DNA of 64,000 bases from Flavobacterium phragmitis (GCF_900112575.1 NZ_FOMH01000005.1:1-64000); one strand, 5' to 3'. Numbered from the stretch's first letter, positions 16,044 through 26,348 are shown. Notes: generated by a model from the sequence alone, not told the origin. Numbers and translations are program-made.

Positions 16044-16511
16044 TTATTTATGTTTTACTTTTAAAACATATCCTAAAGATTCCAAAATTAATACATAGTG
16101 TGTTTTTGTAATATCTTTTACAACTGCATTTTGATCGCAAAATGGACCAGAATTTAAATGTACTTTATCTCCAATCTGATATTGCATAACTGATATTTCT
16201 GAAGCCGTGTCTCCAGTATTCAACCATTCTTTTATAGTCTCAATTTCTTGGTCTTTAACGATAGCATGTCTTCCAAGCCAAAACAAAAAGCGAACAACAC
16301 CAGGAGAATGAAATACAAGATTTCTATCTTTTTCTGCTAATTGTACAAAAATGTAATGATTAAACAATGGCACTTCTACCTTTACCTTCCTATCTGATCT
16401 TTGTTGCACTTTTTTTATGACAGGGCAATAACAGTTTATATTAAACTTGCTTAATTGTTCTGCGGCTCTTTTTTCCCATTTAGGTTTGGTGTACACTACA
16501 TACCATTTCAT
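16044..16511 (-). CDS. UpxY-like NusG-family transcription antiterminator
   Basis: A 155-residue NusG paralogue. The NGN domain opens with MKWYVVYTKPKWEKRAAEQL and continues with CYCPVIKK, VPLFNHYIFVQL and GVVRFLFWLG. The C-terminal part (YQIGDKVHLNSGPFCDQNA) has the KOW-type beta-barrel pattern. In Bacteroides, UpxY proteins ride on RNA polymerase and let it read through the leaders of their own capsule operons, and RfaH does the same in enterobacteria. The gene points away from the polysaccharide operon starting at 17102, whereas Bacteroides upxY is usually the first gene of the operon it controls. Family firm, target inferred from position. Confidence 0.88.
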   Translation of the reverse strand: MKWYVVYTKPKWEKRAAEQLSKFNINCYCPVIKKVQQRSDRKVKVEVPLFNHYIFVQLAEKDRNLVFHSPGVVRFLFWLGRHAIVKDQEIETIKEWLNTGDTASEISVMQYQIGDKVHLNSGPFCDQNAVVKDITKTHYVLILESLGYVLKVKHK

Positions 16512-16753
16512 AATTGTGACTGTATTAAAATAGTTGTTTTAAAAAAAGTTAAGCTCTTTGTCTTGTTAAATATTCTTTTAATAAAATAATAATCTGATAC
16601 AATTTTGCCTCTTGTTCAAGACCGCTTTTTCAAGTCAAATTAGTAATAGAGATTGAAAAAAATCGGCTTTAAAGGCATCAGATTTTTTATCTGTAAACTA
16701 AGAAGTAAATTTAATTCTGACATTCGAAAATTATGGATGCTTTTTATAGTAAA

Positions 16754-16769
16754 ATTTCCTTATTAAGGA
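16754..16769. repeat. 16-nt shared inverted-repeat motif, copy 1
   Basis: ATTTCCTTATTAAGGA contains TCCTTA-T-TAAGGA, a perfect 6-bp inverted repeat with a 1-nt centre. The same 16 nt occur at 35211-35226. It lies about 330 nt upstream of the first polysaccharide gene. Confidence 0.6.
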
Positions 16770-16980
16770 CATTTAGCAACAAAAATGAAATTTCTCATCA
16801 GTCGTATTATTCTAATTTTATCTTAAATTATTGCAATAGATATGTTGCTTTGATTGGTCTAAATTTTACGTTTTACGAATCAAAAATTGGATCATTTTTA
16901 AAGTAATAAACAGCAATAATTTTTTAAAATTTTCACCATTTTATTTTTCTTTTTTGAGTAGTTATAATGTAACTATTCAC

Positions 16981-17024
16981 GGGGAACCCTTATTCAAAAA
17001 TTAACGAAAAAGCTTCGGAACCCC
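16981..17024 (+). promoter_or_regulatory. GC-rich leader hairpin
   Basis: GGGGAACC (16981-16988) can pair with GGAACCCC (17017-17024) as G4:C4 plus CC:GG around an AA/AA internal loop. The patch stands out in an A/T-rich leader and lies 77 nt upstream of the first gene. No T-run follows, so it is not a simple terminator. Confidence 0.35.
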
Positions 17025-17101
17025 AGTAAAATGGCTTATTACAATTTTTGAAAATCATACTACATTAACAAACATATTTTTTAATTTAAAACATTAAGCA
17101 G

Positions 17102-17536
17102 ATGAGAACTGGAATAACATTTAGTGCTTTTGATTTGTTACATGCGGGGCACGTTAAGATGCTTGAAGAAGCAAAACAACATTGTGATTTTTTAATTGTT
17201 GGTTTGCAAACAGACCCAACATTAGATCGCCCAACAAAAAATAAACCCACACAAACTGTAGTGGAACGTTACATACAGTTAAAAGCGTGTAAGTTTGTTG
17301 ATGAAATTGTTCCTTATGCGACAGAGCAGGATTTGGAAGATATCTTGAAAGCTTTTACTATTGATGTTCGTATTTTGGGCGACGAATATAAAGACAGAGA
17401 TTTTACTGGAAGAAAATATTGCGAAGAAAAAGGAATCGAGTTGTACTTTAATACTAGAGATCACCGTTTTTCGAGCACTAATCTGCGTCATGAAGTTTAT
17501 CAGAAAGAAGTTTTAATGCATTCAAATGGCAATTAG
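17102..17536 (+). CDS. Cytidylyltransferase-family nucleotidyltransferase (TagD-like)
   Basis: A 144-residue enzyme of the nucleotidyl-transferase superfamily. It has the HxGH motif as HAGHVKML (about residue 14) and the second signature as RFSSTNLR near 120, with RILGDEYKDRDFTG between. Closest in plan to glycerol-3-phosphate cytidylyltransferase, it would make a CDP-activated polyol phosphate for the surface polymer. An adenylyltransferase role on a similar substrate cannot be excluded. It is the first gene of the polysaccharide operon and its 3' end overlaps the next gene by 11 nt. Confidence 0.82.
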   Translation: MRTGITFSAFDLLHAGHVKMLEEAKQHCDFLIVGLQTDPTLDRPTKNKPTQTVVERYIQLKACKFVDEIVPYATEQDLEDILKAFTIDVRILGDEYKDRDFTGRKYCEEKGIELYFNTRDHRFSSTNLRHEVYQKEVLMHSNGN

Positions 17537-18527
17537 TACAGTAACTCATGTAGTTTTAACGGGAGGAATTGGCAGCAGATTATGGCCTCTTTCTAGAAGA
17601 ACGCTTCCAAAACAATATCTTGAGCTTTTTGATGGGGAGTCACTCTTTGAGAAAACAGTGGCTCGTAATGAAAATGTTTCTTCTAATATGATTGTAGTAG
17701 GAAATATTGAAAATTACAAAATGAGCAATGCTATTATGGAAAAGTTCAACAAGTCTTTCACCCATATCGTAGAAGCTGTTCCCCGAAATACGGCAGCCGC
17801 AATTGCATTTGCGGCATTTGCATCAGATCCAGAAGATATTCTGCTGATTACACCATCAGATCATATTATAGATGGAGAACACAGTTACAATGATGCTTTG
17901 CAAAAAGCTATTGTATTAGCCGGTCAGAATTATTTGGTCACTTTTGGAATAAAACCAACTAAACCAGAAACGGGCTACGGCTATATAGAGTTCGAAAACG
18001 AAGATGTGATAGCATTTCATGAGAAACCTAATCTAGAAACAGCAAAGATTTATTTGGAAAACGGAAACTATTTCTGGAACAGTGGTCTTTTTTGTTTTAA
18101 AGCAGGTACTTTTCTAGCAGAGTTGGAAAAACAGGAACCAGAAGTATACTGGAGCTCCAAAACAGCTTGGGAAGCCAATACAGATGGGTTTTTGGATTAT
18201 GAATTGTCTTTAAAAATTCCTTCTATAAGTATCGATTATGCAGTAATGGAGCGCAGTGACGACATAAAAGTTGTTCCAGCTCAATTTGAATGGTCAGACT
18301 TAGGCTCTTTTGAATCGGTTTATGATTATTTAGTTCATAAAGGTCATCCCATAGATGCGAACCGAAATATTGTGATAGGAACCTCAATGCATACCACATT
18401 TATTGGCGTAAAAAATTGTATATTGATTTATACTATTGATGCTTTAATGGTGCTGCAAAAAGAGAACTCTCAAGAAGTAAAAGAGGTTTATCAGCAATTG
18501 GAGTCTATTGCGTCTCCATTATTATAA
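17526..18527 (+). CDS. manC: Mannose-1-phosphate guanylyltransferase
   Basis: It would catalyse GTP + mannose-1-phosphate to GDP-mannose in the cytoplasm. The nucleotide-binding signature GGIGSRLWPLSRRTLPKQY lies at residues ~10-28, and the sugar-binding FHEKPN motif near 165. At 333 residues it has only the pyrophosphorylase domain and lacks the C-terminal phosphomannose isomerase domain of bifunctional ManC/AlgA. The start overlaps the preceding gene by 11 nt. Its product feeds the two next genes, which make GDP-fucose. Confidence 0.92.
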   Translation: MAISTVTHVVLTGGIGSRLWPLSRRTLPKQYLELFDGESLFEKTVARNENVSSNMIVVGNIENYKMSNAIMEKFNKSFTHIVEAVPRNTAAAIAFAAFASDPEDILLITPSDHIIDGEHSYNDALQKAIVLAGQNYLVTFGIKPTKPETGYGYIEFENEDVIAFHEKPNLETAKIYLENGNYFWNSGLFCFKAGTFLAELEKQEPEVYWSSKTAWEANTDGFLDYELSLKIPSISIDYAVMERSDDIKVVPAQFEWSDLGSFESVYDYLVHKGHPIDANRNIVIGTSMHTTFIGVKNCILIYTIDALMVLQKENSQEVKEVYQQLESIASPLL

Positions 18528-18584
18528 AGGAAAAATCAAGAAAGAAAATTACAGGTCTTTATAAAATAAAAAGCGACTAACACG

Positions 18585-19535
18585 ATGGATAAAAATTCTA
18601 TAATATATATCGCAGGACACAAAGGAATGGTTGGAAGCGCCATTTGGAGATCTTTAACAGCAAAAGGATATAATAATCTTATTGGGGCATCTAGCAGCGA
18701 ATTAGATTTAAGAGAACAAAATGCAGTTCGAGATTTCATTCAGAAAGTTAAGCCAGATGTAATTATAGATGCTGCAGCAAAAGTAGGCGGGATTTTGGCC
18801 AACAATGATTTTCCATTTCAATTTTTAATGGAAAACATGCAGATTCAGAATAACCTTATTAATGAAGCTCATAATGCCGATGTAGAAAAATTTATCTTTT
18901 TAGGTAGTTCCTGTATTTATCCCAAATTGGCACCACAGCCATTAAAAGAGGAGTATCTGCTTACTGCTCCTTTAGAAAAGACGAATGAATGGTATGCTTT
19001 GGCTAAAATTACGGGTGTAAAATTATGTGAAGCCATTCGTGAACAATTCGGAAAAGATTTTGTGAGTTTAATGCCTACAAATCTATACGGTACACATGAC
19101 AATTTTGATTTAACAAGTTCTCACGTTCTGCCAGCTATGATTCGTAAATTTCACGAAGCCAAAGAAAGCAACAATGCTCCAGTAATACTCTGGGGAACTG
19201 GAAATCCGATGAGGGAATTTCTATTTGTAGATGATATGGCTGAAGCTGTAGTTTTTGCATTAGAAAATGAACTTCCAGAACATTTATACAACATTGGGAC
19301 AGGAGAAGATTTGACAATTAAGGAATTGGCTACTGCGATTCAAAAAGTTGTTGGACATACTGGAGATATCATCTGGGACGAAAGCAAACCTGACGGTACA
19401 CCTCGAAAATTAATGGATGTTTCTAAAATGCATAACATTGGTTGGAAACACCAAGTGAACTTAGAAGAAGGAATACAAAAAACTTACAATTGGTTTCTAG
19501 AAAACATTAAAAACCTAAAACAAAAGAGCTATTAA
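18585..19535 (+). CDS. fcl: GDP-L-fucose synthase
   Basis: An extended SDR enzyme of 316 residues that epimerises and reduces GDP-4-keto-6-deoxymannose to GDP-L-fucose with NADPH. Visible are the Rossmann glycine motif GHKGMVGSAI (about residue 9), the family-specific GSSCIYP with the catalytic Ser, and the YALAKITG catalytic Tyr/Lys pair. It lies between manC and gmd, so the three genes form a GDP-mannose to GDP-fucose pathway, although the biochemical order is manC, gmd, fcl. Confidence 0.94.
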   Translation: MDKNSIIYIAGHKGMVGSAIWRSLTAKGYNNLIGASSSELDLREQNAVRDFIQKVKPDVIIDAAAKVGGILANNDFPFQFLMENMQIQNNLINEAHNADVEKFIFLGSSCIYPKLAPQPLKEEYLLTAPLEKTNEWYALAKITGVKLCEAIREQFGKDFVSLMPTNLYGTHDNFDLTSSHVLPAMIRKFHEAKESNNAPVILWGTGNPMREFLFVDDMAEAVVFALENELPEHLYNIGTGEDLTIKELATAIQKVVGHTGDIIWDESKPDGTPRKLMDVSKMHNIGWKHQVNLEEGIQKTYNWFLENIKNLKQKSY

Positions 19536-19640
19536 TTACGACCTCTTTTTATTCTAGAAAATCTACAAAAACCTTACAGTTAATACTTTATAAACTTTGC
19601 AACATTGCAACACAATGCCTTTGTGCCTTATAATAACATT

Positions 19641-20765
19641 ATGACTCTATTAAAAAAAACAGCGTTCATTACGGGAGTGACAGGACAAGACGGAGCCTAT
19701 TTAAGTGAATTTTTATTAGAAAAGGGCTATATCGTACACGGATTAAAAAGACGTACTTCGATGTTTAACACAGATCGAATAGACCATTTATATCAAGATC
19801 CTCATATAAAACATAGGGATTTTATATTACATTATGGAGACATGACCGACAGTACAAATTTAACTCGCTTAATTCAGGAAATACAGCCTGACGAGATTTA
19901 TAATTTGGCAGCGATGAGTCATGTAGCAGTTTCATTTGAAACTCCTGAGTATACCGGTAATGTTGACGCATTAGGAACATTAAGAATTCTTGATGCAGTA
20001 CGTTTATTGGGATTAGAAAAAAAGACAAGAATTTATCAGGCATCTACTTCAGAGTTGTATGGAAAAGTGCAAGAAGTACCGCAAACTGAAAAAACTCCTT
20101 TTTATCCAAGATCCCCTTACGCAGTAGCAAAAATGTATGCCTTTTGGATTACAGTAAACTACAGAGAGGCTTATGGAATGTATGCTTGTAACGGTATTTT
20201 GTTTAATCACGAATCACCTATCCGTGGGGAAACTTTTGTGACCCGTAAAATTACAAGAGCAACTGCAAGAATAGCTTTAGGATTACAAGATAAACTTTAT
20301 TTGGGTAATCTAGATGCCCAACGCGATTGGGGGCACGCTAAAGATTATGTTAGAATGATGTGGATGATTTTACAAGCTGAAGAACCAGAAGACTGGGTTA
20401 TTGCTACAGGAAAAACCACTCCAGTTCGTGAATTTGTGAGAATGAGTTTTGCAGAAGTTGGCATAGAATTAGAGTTTAGAGGAAAAGGTGTTGATGAAAA
20501 AGGTTATATAGCATCATGCAGTAATCCTGATTATCAAATTCCAGTTGGTACAGAAGTATTAGCTGTTGACCCGAACTATTTTAGACCTACAGAAGTAGAT
20601 CTGTTGATAGGTGATCCAACCAAAGCTAAGACTAAACTTGGCTGGGAATGTCAATATGAACTCGAAGAATTGGTGCAGGAAATGATGCAGTCCGATTTAA
20701 AATTGATGAGAAAAGAACAGCTTCTTAGAGAATGTGGCTTTACAATAATGAATTACTACGAATAA
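19641..20765 (+). CDS. gmd: GDP-mannose 4,6-dehydratase
   Basis: This SDR enzyme converts GDP-D-mannose to GDP-4-keto-6-deoxy-D-mannose. The NADP-binding motif is [12 protein letters not shown], and the catalytic region has [14 protein letters not shown] and [10 protein letters not shown]. The C-terminal [16 protein letters not shown] is typical of Gmd. The frame is open from a TTG at 19605, but the ATG at 19641 puts the start right before [16 protein letters not shown], as usual in the family, and gives 374 residues. It pairs with the upstream fucose synthase. Confidence 0.94.
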   Translation: MTLLKKTAFITGVTGQDGAYLSEFLLEKGYIVHGLKRRTSMFNTDRIDHLYQDPHIKHRDFILHYGDMTDSTNLTRLIQEIQPDEIYNLAAMSHVAVSFETPEYTGNVDALGTLRILDAVRLLGLEKKTRIYQASTSELYGKVQEVPQTEKTPFYPRSPYAVAKMYAFWITVNYREAYGMYACNGILFNHESPIRGETFVTRKITRATARIALGLQDKLYLGNLDAQRDWGHAKDYVRMMWMILQAEEPEDWVIATGKTTPVREFVRMSFAEVGIELEFRGKGVDEKGYIASCSNPDYQIPVGTEVLAVDPNYFRPTEVDLLIGDPTKAKTKLGWECQYELEELVQEMMQSDLKLMRKEQLLRECGFTIMNYYE

Positions 20766-20825
20766 GAAATTAGGAAATTAGAATAAAGTTAATAAACATT
20801 TTTGCCTTCAAAAAAACATATTTAA

Positions 20826-22238
20826 ATGAAAATCAAAAATATTTGTTGTTTAGGTGCTGGTTATGTAGGCGGTCCTACAATGTCGGTTATCGCATTAAAA
20901 TGTCCGGAAATTAAAGTTACTGTTGTTGATTTAAATGAAAGCCGTATTGCGGCCTGGAACGATGAAAATTTAGATAATTTACCTGTTTACGAACCAAGAC
21001 TTGCAGAAGTAGTAGGTGAGGCTAGAGGACGTAATCTTTTTTTCTCTACAGATGTAGATAATGCTATTGATGCTGCAGATATGATTTTCATTGCTGTTAA
21101 TACCCCAACCAAAACGTATGGTGAGGGAAAAGGAATGGCCGCTGATTTAAAGTTTGTTGAGTTATGTGCAAGACAAATTGCCAGAATAGCTAAAAACGAT
21201 AAAATTATTGTAGAAAAATCTACTCTGCCAGTTCGTACTGCCGAAACATTACAGACAATTTTAGACAGCACTGGTAATGGAGTAAAATTTGAAGTTTTAT
21301 CTAATCCAGAGTTTTTGGCAGAAGGAACTGCAATAGAAGATTTGTTCAACGCAGATCGAGTATTGATTGGAGGACAGCAAACTCCTGAGGGAAAAGAAGC
21401 AATTCAATCACTGGTTGATATCTATGCACACTGGCTGAAGCCAGAACAAATTTTGACTACCAATGTTTGGTCATCTGAATTATCAAAATTAACGGCAAAT
21501 TCGTTTTTGGCACAGCGCATTTCTTCAATAAATGCACTTTCCGCTTTGTGCGAAGTCACAGAAGCAAATGTTGATGAGGTAGCAAATGCAATAGGGACAG
21601 ACAGTAGAATTGGCCCTAAATTCCTCAAAGCTTCTGTAGGATTTGGAGGATCTTGTTTTCAAAAAGACATTTTAAATCTCGTGTATTTATGCCGTTTTTT
21701 TAATCTGCCAGAAGTTGCTGATTATTGGGAGCAGGTAATTATTTTAAATGATTATCAGAAGTATCGATTTGCTAAAAAAATTATAAGCTCTTTGTTTAAT
21801 ACGGTTAGCGATAAAAAAATTACTTTTTTAGGCTGGGCTTTTAAAAAGGATACTAATGATACCCGAGAATCGGCTGCAATTTATGTTGCGGAACATCTTA
21901 TTGAAGATGGTGCACAGATACATGTTTATGATCCAAAAGTTCCTGAAGCAAAAATTAAAGCTGACATGCGTTATTTATGGGAATTAAAAGGATTTACAGA
22001 GCAAAAAATAGAAGCAAAGCTAAATCAGATTTATGTTTATAGCGATCCAAAAGAGGCACTAGATCAGGCTCATGCTGTTGCAGTATTAACAGAGTGGGAT
22101 GAATTTAAGACATATGACTGGGAAAACATATATATCAAAATGTATAAACCAGCTTTTGTTTTTGACGGAAGAAATATTCTGGATGCAGAAAAATTAACAA
22201 ACATTGGTTTTAGAGTTAAAGGAATTGGAAAAGGCTGA
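20826..22238 (+). CDS. ugd: UDP-glucose 6-dehydrogenase
   Basis: It oxidises UDP-glucose twice with NAD to UDP-glucuronate. The N-terminal NAD motif is [12 protein letters not shown], the conserved EKSTLPVRT follows near residue 137, and the catalytic Cys is in [11 protein letters not shown] (about residue 277). The 470-residue length and the sequence around it look like the larger, animal-type UGDH rather than the short bacterial Ugd. The product is the substrate of the UDP-glucuronate decarboxylase at 34213, linking the two ends of the locus. Confidence 0.93.
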   Translation: MKIKNICCLGAGYVGGPTMSVIALKCPEIKVTVVDLNESRIAAWNDENLDNLPVYEPRLAEVVGEARGRNLFFSTDVDNAIDAADMIFIAVNTPTKTYGEGKGMAADLKFVELCARQIARIAKNDKIIVEKSTLPVRTAETLQTILDSTGNGVKFEVLSNPEFLAEGTAIEDLFNADRVLIGGQQTPEGKEAIQSLVDIYAHWLKPEQILTTNVWSSELSKLTANSFLAQRISSINALSALCEVTEANVDEVANAIGTDSRIGPKFLKASVGFGGSCFQKDILNLVYLCRFFNLPEVADYWEQVIILNDYQKYRFAKKIISSLFNTVSDKKITFLGWAFKKDTNDTRESAAIYVAEHLIEDGAQIHVYDPKVPEAKIKADMRYLWELKGFTEQKIEAKLNQIYVYSDPKEALDQAHAVAVLTEWDEFKTYDWENIYIKMYKPAFVFDGRNILDAEKLTNIGFRVKGIGKG

Positions 22239-22290
22239 AATTTTCAATTGTAAAAGAGAATCTATTTTTTAACTATTTTAATTTCATTTC

Positions 22291-23604
22291 TTGAAAGATA
22301 TTTTGATAAAACTTAAAGACCATCCAAAATACGATACGATTGTAAGCTGGGGAAAATTAATTTCTATAACAGGAAGTGCACAGGTTATTGTACAGGGAGT
22401 TGGTTTTGTTTCAGGTATTTTAATTATTCGATTACTTTCTGTTCAAGAATACGCTTTCTATACTTTAGCCAATACAATGCTTGGCGCCATGTCGGTATTA
22501 TCTGACGGCGGAATTTCTACAGGTGTATTGGCACAAGGCGGAAAGGTTTGGGAAAACAAAAAAGAATTAGGAAAAGTGCTGGTTACAGGACTCGAAATGC
22601 GTAAAAAATTTGCAGTAATAAGTTTGTTTATATCCCTTCCGATTTTACTTTACTTACTGCTTCACAATGGAGCAGGCTGGATGACTTCTATACTGATTAT
22701 ATTGTCTATAATTCCTGCATTCTACGCTACTTTGTCGGATTCTTTATTGGAGATTCCTTTAAAACTTAATCAAAGTATTTTGCCACTCCAAAGAAATCAA
22801 GTTATTGTAAGTTTCGGTCGATTGTTAATGGTGGCTTCAACCATATTCCTATTTCCTTTTGCTTATCTTTCAATTTTAACCAGCGGAATAGCAAGGATAT
22901 ATGGAAATATTCGTTTGAAAAAACATACGAATGTTTACGCTGATACATCAGAAACGGAAGATCCAGTAGTAAAAAAAGAGATTTCTTCGATTGTTAGAAA
23001 AAGCTTACCAGGACTTATTTATTATTGTTTTTCGGGACAGATTTCAACTTGGATCATTTCAATTTTTGGAAACCCAGCATCGATTGCACAAATTGGGGCG
23101 CTTGGAAGAATAAGCTCAATCATAACGCTGTTGATGGTCGTTTTTTCGATATTAATTGTTCCGAGATTTGCTAGAATACAAAATCAGCCACAAAAATTAT
23201 TACGACACTATACCAAAATATTGGTTGGTATGACAATACTTCTTTTGTTTATAGTGGTTTGTACCTATTTATTCTCGGATCAGATTTTATGGATTTTAGG
23301 TAGTAATTACAAAAAACTAAATACAGAATTGGTTTTGTTAATGATTGGAACTGCAATTACCACCATAATGGCCGCCGCATTGGGACTTTATTTAAGCAGG
23401 GGCTGGGTTTTAAAATATTACATTTCGATTTCAGGAAGTTTGCTGCCTATCGTACTGAGCTGTTTTATTTTTGATGTATCAACTTTAAAAGGAATTCTAT
23501 ATTTAAATATTCTTGTTGCAATTGTACAGATGGTATTACATGTATGCTACGGATATTATAAAATTCTGGAATTGAATAAGAATGACGATCAGATATCTAA
23601 ATGA
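22291..23604 (+). CDS. Oligosaccharide flippase (Wzx-like)
   Basis: A 437-residue integral membrane protein with many hydrophobic helices, of the polysaccharide-transport/MATE-like superfamily. It would flip undecaprenyl-linked repeat units across the inner membrane. The first segment (VQGVGFVSGILIIRLLSVQEYAFYTLANT) is typical of the family; key positions are GFVSGILIIRLLS and EYAFYTLA. It starts at TTG with no in-frame ATG nearby. With the polymerase at 27609 and Wza/Wzc it makes a Wzx/Wzy-type pathway. Confidence 0.85.
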   Translation: MKDILIKLKDHPKYDTIVSWGKLISITGSAQVIVQGVGFVSGILIIRLLSVQEYAFYTLANTMLGAMSVLSDGGISTGVLAQGGKVWENKKELGKVLVTGLEMRKKFAVISLFISLPILLYLLLHNGAGWMTSILIILSIIPAFYATLSDSLLEIPLKLNQSILPLQRNQVIVSFGRLLMVASTIFLFPFAYLSILTSGIARIYGNIRLKKHTNVYADTSETEDPVVKKEISSIVRKSLPGLIYYCFSGQISTWIISIFGNPASIAQIGALGRISSIITLLMVVFSILIVPRFARIQNQPQKLLRHYTKILVGMTILLLFIVVCTYLFSDQILWILGSNYKKLNTELVLLMIGTAITTIMAAALGLYLSRGWVLKYYISISGSLLPIVLSCFIFDVSTLKGILYLNILVAIVQMVLHVCYGYYKILELNKNDDQISK

Positions 23605-23631
23605 GTTTTTTTTGAGGTAAAAAAATGCAAA

Positions 23632-24543
23632 ATGAAATATTCAATTGGAATTCCAGCATTTAAAGGACAATATCTCACAGAATGTATAGAGAGTATATTG
23701 TCGCAATCATTCACAGATTTTGAATTGATTGTAGTTAACGATTGCTCTCCCGATGGAATATTTGATATTATAAAAAAAAATGACGATCCTCGTATTCGTT
23801 ATTATGAAAATGAAGTAAATATTGGTGCAGAACATGTTATTGATAATTGGAATAAATGCTTAAGTTTTGCAAAAGGCGATTTTTTTATATTAATGGGAGA
23901 TGATGATAAAATGTCTCCAGATTATTTAAGTGAGTTTAATAAGTTAATCGATAAATATCCTGATCTAGATATTTTTCATTGCAGAATAAAAGTTATAGAT
24001 GAAAAATCTCAGGAAGTTGAACTGAGCAATTGCTGCCCTGAATATGAAGATACTGATAACTATATTTTAAATTGTATAGAAGGAAGAAGTGAACAATTCA
24101 TCTCTGATTTTGTCTATAGAAAAAGTACATTATTAAGTAACGGAGGTTTTTATAAATTACCCTTGGCTTGGTCTTCAGATTATATTTCGGCTTTTATCGC
24201 CTGTGGAAATAAAGGAATAGCATACACATCAAGCCCTGTATTTTTTTACAGAAAACATCAATCCAATATTACAAGTACCAGTAGTTTAGAACTAAAAAGA
24301 ATTGCCATTATTGGAATGGAAAACTGGATAGAAAAATATTTAAACACTTCAAAAAAAAATTCTCACCCGCTTACTGCAGCATTTAAGAAATTTGAACAAG
24401 AAAATAAAGAAGCTTTTATTCAACAGATGATAGGCAGAAGCAGATTGAATGGTTTGTATCTCTGTATTGTCAACAGAAAATTATTTAAAATATACGTTGT
24501 TAATTTTATAAGTCTTCTATATAATATGTGGCTTAAAAATTAA
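23632..24543 (+). CDS. Glycosyltransferase family 2
   Basis: A 303-residue GT-A enzyme. It opens with SIGIPAFKGQYLTECIESIL, has the nucleotide-binding VVNDCSPDG near residue 38 and a DDD metal-binding motif in LMGDDDKMS near residue 95. It would add one sugar to the lipid-linked repeat unit on the cytoplasmic side. Donor and acceptor cannot be read from sequence. Confidence 0.88.
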   Translation: MKYSIGIPAFKGQYLTECIESILSQSFTDFELIVVNDCSPDGIFDIIKKNDDPRIRYYENEVNIGAEHVIDNWNKCLSFAKGDFFILMGDDDKMSPDYLSEFNKLIDKYPDLDIFHCRIKVIDEKSQEVELSNCCPEYEDTDNYILNCIEGRSEQFISDFVYRKSTLLSNGGFYKLPLAWSSDYISAFIACGNKGIAYTSSPVFFYRKHQSNITSTSSLELKRIAIIGMENWIEKYLNTSKKNSHPLTAAFKKFEQENKEAFIQQMIGRSRLNGLYLCIVNRKLFKIYVVNFISLLYNMWLKN

Positions 24544-24634
24544 GTCTATTAGATCCAATTTAGACTAGAATAAAGTTCTAAAAGAACTTTAAAATCTTCA
24601 AAACTTCAAAAACTTTTTAATACAAGCACAAATT

Positions 24635-25747
24635 ATGGACATTTTATTTGTTTGTGGCTCCGCTGAAGCTGGAAAAGATGGTGTTGGTGATTACACTCGC
24701 CGTTTATGTGCTGAATTATTGCATAGAAAACATGACGTTAGAATATTGGCACTATGTGATAATCAATCCAATTTTTTTGTGACGGAAAACCAATTGATTG
24801 GGAAAGATCAGGTTACAGTTTATCGTATACCTGTTGCTACAGATGTCAAACAAAGATTTGCATGGACAAAACAAATAGTAAATGATTTTCAGCCTGATTG
24901 GATCAGTTTACAATTTGTTCCTTACAGTTTTAATCCAAAAGGATTACCATTTTGGTTGCCTTCGTTTTTTAAGAATTTAAAAGGAAATTATAAGCTTCAT
25001 ATCATGTTTCATGAATTGTGGATTGGAATGGATTTAGATGCCACAATTAAAAGTAAGTGTATTGGTTTGATACAAAAGGCGCTGATTTCAAAAATTTTAA
25101 AAACAAAAGAGAAAGTAGTCATTCATACACAAACCGATTTATATAAATCTAAAATATCGAAATTAGGCTACAATGCGCAAATACTGCCTTTGTTTAGCAA
25201 CATAGCCAGAAGTAATGAAGTCGAACATAAAGGAATGGTCTATCATTCGGACTTGAGATTCTGTGTTTTTGGCAATATTCATTACGGAGCTCCGGTAGAA
25301 CAATTTATTTATGATTTAAAACTTGTCTTATCCATTTCTAAAGAAATTAGAACAGTAAAGTTTGTTTTTATTGGAAACTGCGGCGCTGAAATCGAAGAGT
25401 GGAAAAAAGTTTTGAAGGCAAACGAAATTAGATTCGAAGTAACAGGATTTGTAAATGATTTTGAGATAAGCCAAATTTTATCAAGCTGTCAATACGGAAT
25501 TTCAACGACGCCTTATTTATTAAATCAAAAAAGCGGTAGTCTGGCTTCTATGTTTGACCACGAACTAGCTGTTTTATGTGTAGCGAGAGATTGGAATGTA
25601 AGAGGATTTAAACCAAGAGTATCTTCAAATCTAATGAAATACGAAAATCATAAAACGATTAATAGTTTTTTGGATAGAAAATTCACTGTTTTAAATGACA
25701 ATAATTTAGAGTTTGTAGCTACAAAATTTCTAAGTGGTTTAAACTAA
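24635..25747 (+). CDS. Glycosyltransferase, GT-B fold (GT4-like, atypical)
   Basis: A 370-residue protein that starts like a GT4 enzyme (DILFVCGSAEAGKDGVGDY then RRLCAELLHRKHDVRILAL) and has an FVFIGNCGAEIEEWKKVL donor-domain segment. The usual C-terminal E-x7-E motif is not evident. In its place is STTPYLLNQKSGSLASMFDH, so this is either a divergent member or one using a different donor contact. It sits between clear sugar transferases in the operon. Confidence 0.75.
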   Translation: MDILFVCGSAEAGKDGVGDYTRRLCAELLHRKHDVRILALCDNQSNFFVTENQLIGKDQVTVYRIPVATDVKQRFAWTKQIVNDFQPDWISLQFVPYSFNPKGLPFWLPSFFKNLKGNYKLHIMFHELWIGMDLDATIKSKCIGLIQKALISKILKTKEKVVIHTQTDLYKSKISKLGYNAQILPLFSNIARSNEVEHKGMVYHSDLRFCVFGNIHYGAPVEQFIYDLKLVLSISKEIRTVKFVFIGNCGAEIEEWKKVLKANEIRFEVTGFVNDFEISQILSSCQYGISTTPYLLNQKSGSLASMFDHELAVLCVARDWNVRGFKPRVSSNLMKYENHKTINSFLDRKFTVLNDNNLEFVATKFLSGLN

Positions 25748-25757
25748 GTTTTAAGAT

Positions 25758-26348
25758 ATGGCCAGCCTAAGATATATATGGAAAAACCGAATCAAATACC
25801 ATCCGTTCAGCAAAGCTTTTTTTATTAGCTGGGCCAAACGTTTATTGACTTTTCCAGAATTAATTAAGAATAACAGAAGAAGAAAAAAACTAATTAATAA
25901 CGGTGCCAATATAGCCGAAACAGCCGAAATAGGAATCGTTAATATTAATGGTAGAAAAGAAAATTTATCGATAGATGATTTTAGCACTTTAGGCAAAGTA
26001 GAAATTGCTCTACATGATAAAGTCAGTATTGGTAAATATGTCTGCATAAACGACGGTGTCATTATTCTAAGCGCTTCTCATGATGTTTCAGATCCTTTGT
26101 GGAGACATAAAAAAGCACCAATTTCAATAGGAGATTATGCATGGATCGCAACAAATGCAATTATATTACCGGGTGTTAGTATTGGTAAAGGAGCAGTTGT
26201 AGGAGCAGGAGCGGTAGTGAGTAAAAATGTCAAAGATTATGCGATAGTAATTGGAAATCCGGCAAAAGAAATTGAAAAAAAGAGAACCGAGAATTTAAAA
26301 TATAATCCTTGTGAATTTCTAGCAACAAATAACGCATGGCTAAAATGA
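25758..26348 (+). CDS. Hexapeptide-repeat acyltransferase 1
   Basis: A 196-residue left-handed beta-helix acyltransferase. Hexapeptide repeats appear in [23 protein letters not shown] and continue in [35 protein letters not shown]; characteristic pieces are [20 protein letters not shown] and the terminal VIGNPAKEI. The likely catalytic His is in SASHDVSDP. It would O-acetylate a sugar of the polymer. It overlaps the next gene by 13 nt. Acyl group and position unknown. Confidence 0.88.
   Translation: MASLRYIWKNRIKYHPFSKAFFISWAKRLLTFPELIKNNRRRKKLINNGANIAETAEIGIVNINGRKENLSIDDFSTLGKVEIALHDKVSIGKYVCINDGVIILSASHDVSDPLWRHKKAPISIGDYAWIATNAIILPGVSIGKGAVVGAGAVVSKNVKDYAIVIGNPAKEIEKKRTENLKYNPCEFLATNNAWLK

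Larger units (their letters stand above)
16512..17101 (+). promoter_or_regulatory. Leader/promoter region of the polysaccharide locus
   Basis: These 590 nt lie between the divergent UpxY gene and the first polysaccharide gene and contain no convincing gene. They hold the palindrome-bearing 16-mer at 16754-16769, which is repeated before the second polysaccharide unit, and a GC-rich hairpin at 16981-17024. A long untranslated leader would fit control by UpxY-type antitermination, but no experimentally defined element is recognised. Confidence 0.45.
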
